DNA from: Kribbella caucasensis
GTDB taxonomy: Bacteria > Actinomycetota > Actinomycetes > Propionibacteriales > Kribbellaceae
Direction of reading: 5' to 3'
Length of the DNA: 64,000 bases
Assembly: GCF_004361855.1 (NCBI RefSeq)
Contig: NZ_SNWQ01000024.1
Span: 1 to 64,000 of the forward strand
The position numbers and the translations under genes are program-made. Of this stretch, positions 55,422 to 64,000 are shown in pieces. Under the pieces are notes generated by a model. The model was not told the DNA's origin and made no database searches. It saw only the letters and a list, made by a program, of their open reading frames with translations. Within the stretch, counting starts at the first letter, position 1; each line of letters begins with the position of its first letter.

Positions 55422-57299
55422 TCAGGGATAGCTGAAGGTGCGTCGGGTGAGGTGTTTCGGTGCGGCCAGGGTCTCGGTCAGGATGCGGTAGGCCGGATCG
55501 ACCTCGAGCTCGACGTGGATTCCCTCCGCGGGGAGTCCGAACGTGAGTTCCAGGTTCCCGTTCGGGCTTCGGAACATGGTGATCTGGGGATCGGGCGGGT
55601 TGCCGTAGGGCTCGCTGTCGAGAAAGTCCTGGCCGCTCACTGTCGCGGTCTGCGGCTTCGGTGCGGGGCGGGAGGTGTCGCTGGTGACGGTCTCGACGAT
55701 CCGGATCGTCCGTTGCTCGAGCATCGCTGCCCGAACGCGAGACAGGAGGCCATCAGCGGCCTGGGGCGCCCAGTGGATCGGGAACACCGCGGCGCCACCG
55801 TTCCAGCCGGCCGCGTCGACCCGGACATCGAGGTAGCTGGTGCCTGGCCGCCACGACAACGGGCCCACGAAGCAACCAGGTCCGCACGGCTGGAGTGGAA
55901 CAGTGCCGGCGGTGCCCACGCGTGCGCTGACCTTGTACGGCGGCGGCTGGGCCTCGCCGAGCTGAACCCGGTCGTCGGGCACTCGCAGTCGCACCTCGAG
56001 TTGGTTCTCGCTGGCGGCGACGGCGACCGCGATCTGGCCGGCGAGGGTTCCGAGTCTGACGACCGGGCCGCGGGCCGGCAGCGGGAAGCCAAGGTCGCGG
56101 GTCGCGGGCGCGGGGGTCGGCAGCGTCACCAGGATCGCGGTGGCGACGAGAACGATGACCAGCGTGGTTGCCTCGGCGCGGGCCGGACCGCCGATCGGGC
56201 GCCGCCCGGGCGTCAAGCGTCTTCGGCCGGTGATTGCGAAGCCAGTGGCGACAACGACGATCGCCAGTTTCACGCTGAGCGTCCAGCCATAGGCGGTGGT
56301 GATGAGGTCTCGCGGCGTCGGAACCAGGAGCACTGCGCCGATCGTGCCGGTGACGACCACCAGTGCGAACAGCATCATGGCCACGCGGGCGTAGGCGACG
56401 AATGCAGGCCGCACCCGGGCCGCGCCGCGGTTGGCGTGCGCGACGCGGAGCAGGTGCGCGAGCGTGCCGATCCAGATCGACACCGCGGTCAGGTGGGCCG
56501 CCAGCAGCAGCGCGCCCATGGCACCGTGCTGGGTGCCGAGATGGTTGCGCAATGCTTCGGCACCGATCACCACGAGCAGCGCCGGACCGGCGAGCCAAGG
56601 GGCCCGCTGGCCGACCACGGCCACCAGCGCAAGGCCGGCTGCCTGGATGGCGAGCAGGGTCGCGGCCCGGCCACCGCCGATGGTGATCGTGAGGTGGGTG
56701 AGGAGGCCGCCCACCGCCACCAGGCCGATTCCCGCTGCGGCTCGCACCACGGGTCGCGGGCGAGCGGCGTCCGGCACAGTGCGGTCGGCGATCCGCGAAC
56801 CGACCAGACCACCGATCGCGCCGGCCAGGCCGAGGAACAGCAGCCACCGCAGGATGACAACGATCGGAAAGCCTGCGGTGTCGGCCGTCTCGCGTCCCCG
56901 CAGGCCGGCCGCGCTGGTAGCGACGGCGAAATCGAAGCCGGAGTCCACGACGTCGCCGTCTTGCGCGGTGACCCGCCAGCGAACCACGTAGCGACCGGCG
57001 GCGGGAACGCTCAAGAGGCGGACTGTGAGCCTTCGGCCGCCTTGGTCGGTCACCACGGGCGACGTACGGATCTCGTCGCCGCCGGCGCCGAGCACCCGCA
57101 CGCCGTGTGGTTCGACGCTGACCGGTTCGTCGAAAACCATGGTGACCTGCTCTGGTGCGGTGCTCACCGAGTACCCGGCCTCGGGTGTGGTGCTCAGCAG
57201 CGTGGGGTGTGCGCTGGCTGGCAGTGCAGTGGCCAGGAGCAGGACCGGTATTGCTGCGGCGCCGAGCAGCAGCCGGCGCAGGGTTTGCCCGATCGTCAC
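55422..57299 (-). CDS. CopC-CopD fusion, copper resistance, 625 aa
   Basis: A signal-like helix (to PASAHP, about residue 31) exposes the N-terminal His of a CopC domain (AHPTLLSTTPEAG, VSVEPHGVRVLG, YVVRWRVTAQDGDVV; about 31-125), a copper-binding beta-sandwich. Eight membrane helices of a CopD domain follow (about 145-405). A C-terminal outer domain (about 410-625) with CGPGCFVGPL is less typical. CopC-CopD takes up or transfers copper across the membrane. GTG 57299 overlaps the stop of the upstream protease gene (GTGA), so it is the last gene of a coupled operon with the BlaI-type repressor. Confidence 0.85.
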   Translation of the reverse strand: MTIGQTLRRLLLGAAAIPVLLLATALPASAHPTLLSTTPEAGYSVSTAPEQVTMVFDEPVSVEPHGVRVLGAGGDEIRTSPVVTDQGGRRLTVRLLSVPAAGRYVVRWRVTAQDGDVVDSGFDFAVATSAAGLRGRETADTAGFPIVVILRWLLFLGLAGAIGGLVGSRIADRTVPDAARPRPVVRAAAGIGLVAVGGLLTHLTITIGGGRAATLLAIQAAGLALVAVVGQRAPWLAGPALLVVIGAEALRNHLGTQHGAMGALLLAAHLTAVSIWIGTLAHLLRVAHANRGAARVRPAFVAYARVAMMLFALVVVTGTIGAVLLVPTPRDLITTAYGWTLSVKLAIVVVATGFAITGRRRLTPGRRPIGGPARAEATTLVIVLVATAILVTLPTPAPATRDLGFPLPARGPVVRLGTLAGQIAVAVAASENQLEVRLRVPDDRVQLGEAQPPPYKVSARVGTAGTVPLQPCGPGCFVGPLSWRPGTSYLDVRVDAAGWNGGAAVFPIHWAPQAADGLLSRVRAAMLEQRTIRIVETVTSDTSRPAPKPQTATVSGQDFLDSEPYGNPPDPQITMFRSPNGNLELTFGLPAEGIHVELEVDPAYRILTETLAAPKHLTRRTFSYP

Positions 57300-58216
57300 C
57301 GGAGCAACAGCGGGCAGGCCGCGAGACCGGCAGCGACCGCCGCTAGGAGGACCGCCAGCAGACCGGGGAGCGCTACGAGCGTGGCAGCGACACCTGCGCC
57401 GCTGAGCCGTGCAGTCAGAGGGAGCGGAGGGGCCGGATCAAGCAGCCGCTCAACACGGACCGACACCTGCCCACCGGTTGCCGCGAGCCCTGCGCTGAGG
57501 GCAACGCCGTCGGTGAACGCGGCGATCGCGCCGACGAGTTCGGCACGCCCGCTGCGCCGCACGGCGCGGTCGTCGGCGAGCAGCTCGACGAGGTTCGCCG
57601 TCGCGGGCAACAGGTCCCGGAACACCGGTACGCCGGGAAAGGCGTTCGCCAGGATGCCGGCCCAGGCCACCAGCAGATGGTGGCGCCCGGCCAGGTGCGC
57701 ACGCTCATGGGCGAGCGCTGCCCGGAGTTCGGCGGGCTCCAGCCGGTGAAGGGCGCCGCTGGTGAGCACGACCTTGTCGGTGCCGGGCACACAGTAGGCC
57801 GCGGCGCTGGTCGATGAGACGACCAGGACGCCGAGATTGGAATCGTGGCGGCCGAGAACGCTCAGCAGTTCGAGGTGCCGACGGCGATCTGCGCGCCTCC
57901 GGCGGGCGCCGGCGATCGCGACCATGGTCAGCCGGGCCAGCAGGAGCACCGGGGCGAGTAGGCCAATGGCCACGGTCAGCACGCCCGTGGCGCCGGTGTC
58001 GCCGACCAGCGCGGCGATGCAGGTCTGAATGAGGCCTGGAGACGTCACACAGGTGGCGGCGGCCAAGACGAGCGATACGAGCACGCTCGCGGCGGAGGCG
58101 TGCCACAACGTCATGGTGAGTCGAGGCGACCGAAGCCTCCAGGCGCCGGCGAGTGCCCGCGGCGCGAGTGTCGCGACGAGCGCGGCGTAGCCGAACAGGG
58201 CGATGGCGAGTGTCAT
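57296..58216 (-). CDS. M56 family (BlaR/MecR-type) membrane protease, 306 aa
   Basis: Membrane helices flank a cytoplasmic zinc-protease domain with HERAH (H170, E171, H174), as in BlaR1/MecR1. In those systems the protease is activated by an outer sensor and causes cleavage of the BlaI repressor. Here no penicillin-binding sensor domain is attached; the chain ends after the last helix. It overlaps the repressor gene by ATGA and the CopCD gene by GTGA. The signal may be copper or envelope stress, inferred only from neighbours. Confidence 0.85.
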   Translation of the reverse strand: MTLAIALFGYAALVATLAPRALAGAWRLRSPRLTMTLWHASAASVLVSLVLAAATCVTSPGLIQTCIAALVGDTGATGVLTVAIGLLAPVLLLARLTMVAIAGARRRRADRRRHLELLSVLGRHDSNLGVLVVSSTSAAAYCVPGTDKVVLTSGALHRLEPAELRAALAHERAHLAGRHHLLVAWAGILANAFPGVPVFRDLLPATANLVELLADDRAVRRSGRAELVGAIAAFTDGVALSAGLAATGGQVSVRVERLLDPAPPLPLTARLSGAGVAATLVALPGLLAVLLAAVAAGLAACPLLLR

Positions 58217-58596
58217 GGCTGCTGCGACTCTCGACGCGCGCGCCGCTGCAGGGATCGGAGTGCTCGCCGGACCGCGTCGACCTCGTCGGTGGTCATCTCG
58301 CCGACGAAGTGCAGCAGCGTACTCGTGTTGTCGCCGCTGCTGTCGAGTGCTTGCCGCATGAGCTCCGCGCTGTACTCCTGGCGCGACGCCACCGGACGGT
58401 AGCGGTAGGCGCGGCCGTCGAGCTCCCTGGTCAGCCACCCCTTGCGATGCAGGTTGTCCAGCACTGTCATCACCGTCGTGTAGGCCAGATCACGGTCTCG
58501 CCGCAGATCATCGAGCACCTCCCGCACGGTCGCCGGCTGCTCCCACGCCCACAGCCGATCCATCACGGCAGCTTCAAGGTCCCCTAGGCCGCGCAC
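58213..58596 (-). CDS. BlaI/MecI/CopY family repressor, 127 aa
   Basis: A winged helix covers residues 3-75 (GDLEAAVMDRLWAWEQPATV, VREVLDDL, YTTVMTVLDNLHRKGWLTRE), and a C-terminal dimer helix region (YSAELMRQALDSSGD to RRALRSLQRR) completes the standard length. It should bind palindromes around TACTAT-type half sites and repress its own operon with the M56 protease and CopCD. AAGGAG precedes GTG 58596 by 7 bases. A palindrome lies 80 bases upstream at 58674. Confidence 0.9.
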   Translation of the reverse strand: MRGLGDLEAAVMDRLWAWEQPATVREVLDDLRRDRDLAYTTVMTVLDNLHRKGWLTRELDGRAYRYRPVASRQEYSAELMRQALDSSGDNTSTLLHFVGEMTTDEVDAVRRALRSLQRRARRESQQP

Positions 58597-58673
58597 CTAC
58601 CAACTCCTTTCGACCCGAACAATGACGGAAACTTCGTGGCCAAGGCGGCTCGTTAGCCCCGGCCAGTTTGTCA

Positions 58674-58688
58674 ACTATCGTAGATAGT
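58674..58688. promoter_or_regulatory. BlaI-type operator candidate 1
   Basis: ACTATC (58674-58679) and GATAGT (58683-58688) are perfect inverted repeats around GTA, between the repressor operon and the divergent genes. Confidence 0.55.
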
Positions 58689-58758
58689 AGCCGGGGGTCG
58701 GTTGACGTGGCAGGGAGGTCGAATGCGTCCCGGGAGCGAATCCCCCACCCGACCGTAT

Positions 58759-58777
58759 GTACTATGCAGACTAGTAC
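58759..58777. promoter_or_regulatory. BlaI-type operator candidate 2
   Basis: GTACTA (58759-58764) and TAGTAC (58772-58777) are perfect inverted repeats with a 7-base spacer, about 130 bases before the small membrane-protein gene. The ACTA half site is shared with the site at 58674. The 312-base gap from 58597 to 58908 holds no other feature I can support. Confidence 0.45.
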
Positions 58778-58908
58778 TAACCAAGTTCGGACTCCTGTCG
58801 TTGGGCCGGCCTGCGCCTCCCGCTCGATCGCCGACCCGGCGCCCAATCGCCCGATCGAGGGTCCAGGTAGATCGCAGAACAACTCGAGGAGGTGTCAAGG
58901 CACAGACG

Positions 58909-59142
58909 GTGTATGTCGCGGAGGGCCTCTACGCGCTGGCTATCTTGGCCTGTCCGGTCGGGATGTGCCTGATGATGTGGTTGATGATGCGGGGCAACAA
59001 GCGGGCCGACAGACCCCAGTCAGGTCCCGGCACGTCGCAGACTGACGCCGAGGTGGCACAACTGCGCGCCGAGCTCGACGTGCTGCGCGCGACCGCCCGC
59101 GATCGGCAGGCCCCACCAGCGGACTCGGGTCGGCCACACTGA
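58909..59142 (+). CDS. Small single-helix membrane protein, 77 aa
   Basis: One membrane helix (LYALAILACPVGMCLMMWLMM, shown as LYALAILACPVG and MCLMMWLMM) rich in Met and containing two Cys is followed by a soluble, coiled-coil-prone tail (AEVAQLRAELDVLRATARD). Met/Cys richness in a copper cluster suggests copper binding, which is an inference. GTG 58909 has AAGG about 8 bases upstream; the frame is open well upstream but without a suitable start. It precedes the propeller gene by about 110 bases. Confidence 0.6.
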   Translation: MYVAEGLYALAILACPVGMCLMMWLMMRGNKRADRPQSGPGTSQTDAEVAQLRAELDVLRATARDRQAPPADSGRPH

Positions 59143-59180
59143 TACCCAGCTGGTTCCGTGACAGAAGCGATCGGCCCACT

Positions 59181-59200
59181 ACTATCCTTCTTCGTAGATA
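59181..59200. promoter_or_regulatory. BlaI-type operator candidate 3
   Basis: ACTATC (59181-59186) and GTAGATA (59194-59200) repeat the two halves of the site at 58674, here separated by 7 extra bases, just upstream of the propeller-protein gene at 59254. Confidence 0.4.
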
Positions 59201-59253
59201 CTGCTCAGCACGGTCGTCGACTTATCCTGAGGTCCAGTTTGGAGGGGTGCCGC

Positions 59254-60198
59254 ATGGCCCGCACCGGTTCACGGCAGGCGGCGGGGAGGAAGCCACCTCC
59301 GGCGGCTGCCGCTCGGACGAACGAAGCCGACCATGGTAGACGTTGGGCAGCGCCCGTGGTGTTCGTCGCCGTCCTCGCCGTCGTTCTCGCGGTGGCACTC
59401 CCGTTTCTGTTTGGCTCGGACGACAAAGCCGGTAGCCCGGCCGCGGGATCGGACCCGGGAGTGGCGCACGTTCATGGCCTCGGCGTCGACCCGAAGGATG
59501 GGACGCTGTACGCCGCGACGCACCATGGCGTGTTCCGGATCCCGGCTAGCGGGACGGCGACCCGGATCGCAGACCGATACCAGGACACGATGGGTTTCAC
59601 GGTGGTCGGGCCACGCCACTTCCTCGGCAGCGGGCACCCCGACCTGCGCGAGGACAAGCCCAGCCGACTCGGGCTGATCGAGAGCACCGATGGTGGCGAG
59701 ACCTGGCAGTCGCTGTCGCTGGAGGGGAGGGCCGACTTCCATGTGCTGGCAGCCGCTCACGGCCGGGTCTACGGGTTCGACGCGGCCAGCTCTCAGTTCA
59801 TGGTCAGCACGGATCGGCGGTCCTGGGAGTCGCGCGGACTGACCCCGCTGGTCGACTTCGCCGTCAGCCCCACCGAGGCCGACACCATCCTGGCCACCCT
59901 CCAGGACGGGCTCGCCCGAAGCACTGACGGCGGCCGCTCGTTCGCCATCGTGACGGGAACACCGCCCCTGGTTTTCCTGGCCTGGCCGGCCGCCGACCTC
60001 GTGTATGGCGTCACCGTGACAGGGGCAGTGATGGCCAGCAGCGACGGCGGAGCGACCTGGGAGCAGCGAGGCTCGCTCGACGGCCGCCCCGAAGCCCTCA
60101 TCGCAGACGGCAGCCAAATCGTCCACGCAGCCACCGAGTCGGGCATCTACACCTCGACCGACGGCGGCCGGACCTTCCGGCTGCGCTACCGCGGTTGA
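59254..60198 (+). CDS. Membrane-anchored Asp-box beta-propeller (F510_1955-type), 314 aa
   Basis: A basic head and one membrane helix (about 31-52, AAPVVFVAVLAVVLAVALPFLF) anchor an outer propeller with four Asp-box motifs: STDGGETW, STDGGRSF, SSDGGATW and STDGGRTF. The first strand reads VAHVHGLGVDPKDGTLYAATHHGVF, given as VAHVHGLGVDPKDG and TLYAATHHGVF. Proteins of this F510_1955 glycosylhydrolase-like type recur in actinobacterial copper clusters, but no enzyme activity is established. GGAGG is 8 bases before ATG 59254. The His pairs in HVHG and THHG may bind metal. Confidence 0.78.
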   Translation: MARTGSRQAAGRKPPPAAAARTNEADHGRRWAAPVVFVAVLAVVLAVALPFLFGSDDKAGSPAAGSDPGVAHVHGLGVDPKDGTLYAATHHGVFRIPASGTATRIADRYQDTMGFTVVGPRHFLGSGHPDLREDKPSRLGLIESTDGGETWQSLSLEGRADFHVLAAAHGRVYGFDAASSQFMVSTDRRSWESRGLTPLVDFAVSPTEADTILATLQDGLARSTDGGRSFAIVTGTPPLVFLAWPAADLVYGVTVTGAVMASSDGGATWEQRGSLDGRPEALIADGSQIVHAATESGIYTSTDGGRTFRLRYRG

Positions 60199-60258
60199 TC
60201 CCGCCGCCGCAGGCCCCACCCGATTGGCCATAAGGCCGCGGACGGCGGCAGGTCGGCC

Positions 60259-60669
60259 TCAGGCGTTGTCCGGTTCGCTTTCGAGGATCCAGCAGACGGT
60301 CGAGCTGTCGTGGTCGGTGTCGTTGTCCTGCTCGGCGTGGGCGAGCAGTGCCTCGAGGTGGGTCTCGAGGGTGATCAGCTCGGCGATCTGCGCCCGGACC
60401 TGGTCCAGCCGCTGGCCGAGTACGCCGCGGACGTGACCGCAGGGCGCTTCGCCGCGGTCGTGGATGGCCAACACCTGGCGGATGTCGCGCAGCGAGAGGC
60501 CGGCGGCCTGGGCGCGGCGGATGAAGTGGAGCCGCTCGATGAACTCTGTGCTGTAGTCGCGGTATCCGCTGGGCCTGCGGGTGGGCTCTGGCATCAGGCC
60601 GGACTGCTCGTAGAAGCGAATGGTCTTGGCGGTCGTGCCGGTGTGCGCGGCCAGTTCACCGATCTTCAT
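60259..60669 (-). CDS. MerR family metal-responsive regulator (CueR/ZntR-like), 136 aa
   Basis: The MerR winged helix (MKIGELAAHTGTTAKTIRFYE) at residues 1-20 and the dimer coiled coil (about 80-117) are clear. Metal-ligand candidates are C77 (APCGHV) and C126 (STVCWILE), an arrangement nearer to ZntR/HMRTR types than classic CueR, but the divergent copZ-copA operon argues for copper. GGGAGG precedes ATG 60669. It would activate copZ-copA by twisting the long-spaced promoter at 60680. Confidence 0.88.
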   Translation of the reverse strand: MKIGELAAHTGTTAKTIRFYEQSGLMPEPTRRPSGYRDYSTEFIERLHFIRRAQAAGLSLRDIRQVLAIHDRGEAPCGHVRGVLGQRLDQVRAQIAELITLETHLEALLAHAEQDNDTDHDSSTVCWILESEPDNA

Positions 60670-60679
60670 GACGCCTCCC

Positions 60680-60710
60680 TTGACTTTCCAGCGTACTGGA
60701 AGGTTGACAC
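60680..60710 (+). promoter_or_regulatory. MerR/CueR-type operator and promoter of copZ-copA
   Basis: TTGACT (60680-60685) serves as -35. The dyad CTTTCCAG (60684-60691) / CTGGAAGG (60696-60703) with centre CGTA lies in an extended spacer before a weak -10 near 60703-60710. The arrangement closely resembles the E. coli copA promoter bound by CueR. Confidence 0.7.
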
Positions 60711-60761
60711 TGGTGCCAGAAGCCCGCGACCTGGCGCGGGGACACTGGGCGGAGGAGCACC

Positions 60762-60982
60762 ATGAGCCAGACCACCTACATCGTCACCGGGATGACCTGC
60801 GGCCACTGTGTCGACGCGGTCAGCGGCTCGCTGCGAGCACTCGCCGGAGTCCGCCAGGTCGACGTCGACCTGGCCACCGGCCGAGTCACGGTGACCAGCG
60901 ACGACGCACTGCCGACCGACGAGGTGCGAGCCGCCGTCACCGAGGCTGGCTACGAGCTGGCCACAGACAACGGGGGCCGATC

Positions 60983-60986
<4 letters not shown>
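60762..60986 (+). CDS. copZ: Copper chaperone CopZ (HMA domain), 74 aa
   Basis: A single heavy-metal-associated domain with GMTCGHC (C13, C16) binding Cu(I), in the expected ferredoxin-like length. It carries cytoplasmic copper to CopA. GGAGGAG precedes ATG 60762. The stop overlaps the copA TTG start (60983-60986), so chaperone and pump are coupled. Confidence 0.93.
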
Positions 60987-63295
<2,309 letters not shown>

Positions 63296-63639
63296 CCGAG
63301 CGCCATCGGAGCTGACTGAATTGGTCTTGACTCGCTCCCGAACCAGGGCGACCGTGAGGTGATCAGGGGATTGCGGCCGTTGCGATACCTGGGGCGTCTT
63401 GACGGCCGCCGAGGGGGCGATCGCATGGCCGCCGCGCCAAGATCTGTTGTGCTGAGACCTGCTGGTGGTGACGCGGTCTGGGTGCTGACGGACGTTGCCG
63501 GCGGCGAAACGGGCATCCTGGTGTGATCGCTCCTGAAGCGACGGTGTTCCGTATCTCCTCGTCCGAGCCGGCGATGCGCCTTTCTCCGGCCCCCCGAATG
63601 ATCGATGGACCAACCGGCTTCACAGGGAGGGGAAGTGTC
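63296..63639. other. 344-base gap after copA
   Basis: No convincing gene. An inverted repeat, GCGGCCGT (63373-63380) with ACGGCCGC (63402-63409) around a 21-base loop, could terminate copA. The final part is the leader of the next gene, with GGGAGGGG at about 63625-63632. Confidence 0.35.
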
Positions 63640-63888
63640 ATGAACAACGCCACGCGTCGAGGATTCCTGGCGATGGCAGGCGCAGGCGCTGCGATTGCGG
63701 CGACACCTGGAGCGGTCGCCCAGCCGGTGGCTCGCGCGCACGCCTCGAGCGGGCCGCTGGTGGCCTACGCGAGGGACGTCAGTAGCTCTGAGCTGTCCAT
63801 CATGGTGGGCGAACAAGAGGTCGTGGTCCACGACCCCGACCTGGTCGCCAGGCTCGTCCAAGCGGCCCGCCCGGCCGGCCGCGACTGA
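63640..63888 (+). CDS. Short Tat-signal protein, 82 aa
   Basis: A twin-arginine signal (NNATRRGFLAMAGAGAAIAATP) is followed by only about 50 mature residues, with VAYARDVSSSELSIMVGEQEVVVHD. I do not recognise a named family. Similar short Tat proteins are placed before DUF4331 genes in actinomycetes, and the next gene here is DUF4331-like. ATG 63640 has GGGAGGGG upstream; the longer frame lacks support. Confidence 0.7.
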   Translation: MNNATRRGFLAMAGAGAAIAATPGAVAQPVARAHASSGPLVAYARDVSSSELSIMVGEQEVVVHDPDLVARLVQAARPAGRD

Positions 63889-63900
63889 TGGGGGCATGTC

Positions 63901-64000
63901 ATGTCATCGCATCGCGAGGCTCCCGAGATCTCGAAGGACCCGGTGGCCGACAATACCGACGTCTACGCGTTCGTCAGTCCGGACCGGCCCGACTCCGTCA
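63901..64000 (+). CDS. DUF4331 protein, 5' part only
   Basis: The first 33 codons are present and the window then ends. The start SSHREAPEISKDPVADNTDVY, given as SSHREAPEISKDPV and ADNTDVYAFVSPDRP, is the highly conserved N-terminus of DUF4331 proteins. Their role is unknown. It begins 12 bases after the preceding stop, suggesting an operon. Confidence 0.8.
   Translation, partial: MSSHREAPEISKDPVADNTDVYAFVSPDRPDSV

Noticed and set aside
55452..57749. 765-codon plus-strand open frame
   Set aside because: Antisense to CopCD and the M56 protease; polar low-complexity composition typical of a shadow.
60203..60249. GC-rich inverted repeat between convergent genes
   Set aside because: Only six paired bases with a 35-base loop; too weak to call a terminator.

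Overview
The window is high-GC bacterial DNA (judged by eye, not computed) with frequent GTG starts, GGAGG-type ribosome sites, many Tat signals, and LacI, MerR, BlaI and ECF regulators. This points to a soil or plant-associated actinomycete, plausibly Kribbella or another member of the Propionibacteriales/Streptomycetales. The genus is an inference. I found no rRNA, tRNA, CRISPR array or phage genes.

Layout. 1-296: apparent right end of a TnpB (IS200/IS605 or IS607 type) element with an omega-RNA-like hairpin. 297-4616: three hypothetical genes, including a UPF0158 protein and a large SEC-C zinc-motif protein. 4802-11888: a Tat-exported PhoX-like protein, two tiny ORFs, a Tat-exported GH109-type oxidoreductase-fold hydrolase, a PHB-depolymerase-like esterase and a DrrAB-type ABC exporter. 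11940-24596: a glycan-utilisation locus. A LacI repressor and a GH-A-clan glycosidase diverge from a sugar ABC importer (binding protein and two permeases, no ATPase), followed by two paralogous agarase-like hydrolases and a GH28 enzyme. Copies of a CCGG-centred LacI operator lie at both promoters. 24611-27043: a divergent chromate-resistance unit, chrA and a two-part chrB, around a 22-bp palindrome. 27100-29566: a small secreted protein and a frameshifted ABC exporter.

29801-55308 is dominated by large exported proteins: four LVIVD-type beta-propeller proteins (one with a protease-associated-like insert), two M36 fungalysin-like metallopeptidases, a PQQ-type sugar dehydrogenase, a beta-propeller/FnIII protein and a fused phosphodiesterase-5'-nucleotidase. 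An ECF sigma factor with its zinc-type anti-sigma factor sits in the middle. A small helical protein coupled to acetyl-CoA synthetase is the main cytoplasmic insertion. Several transcription units end in strong GC hairpins.

55422-63295 is a copper-homeostasis cluster: a CopC-CopD fusion, an M56 (BlaR-like) protease and a BlaI-type repressor in one overlapping minus-strand operon, a small membrane protein, an Asp-box beta-propeller protein, a MerR/CueR-type regulator, the CopZ chaperone and the CopA ATPase. Three related palindromes lie around the BlaI operon and the divergent genes, and a CueR-like operator precedes copZ-copA. The window ends in a short Tat-signal protein and the first 33 codons of a DUF4331 protein.

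Best candidates for undescribed biology are the LVIVD/metallopeptidase/ECF secretome region, the glycan locus with two differently exported agarase-like paralogues, and the BlaI/M56 pair embedded in a copper cluster.
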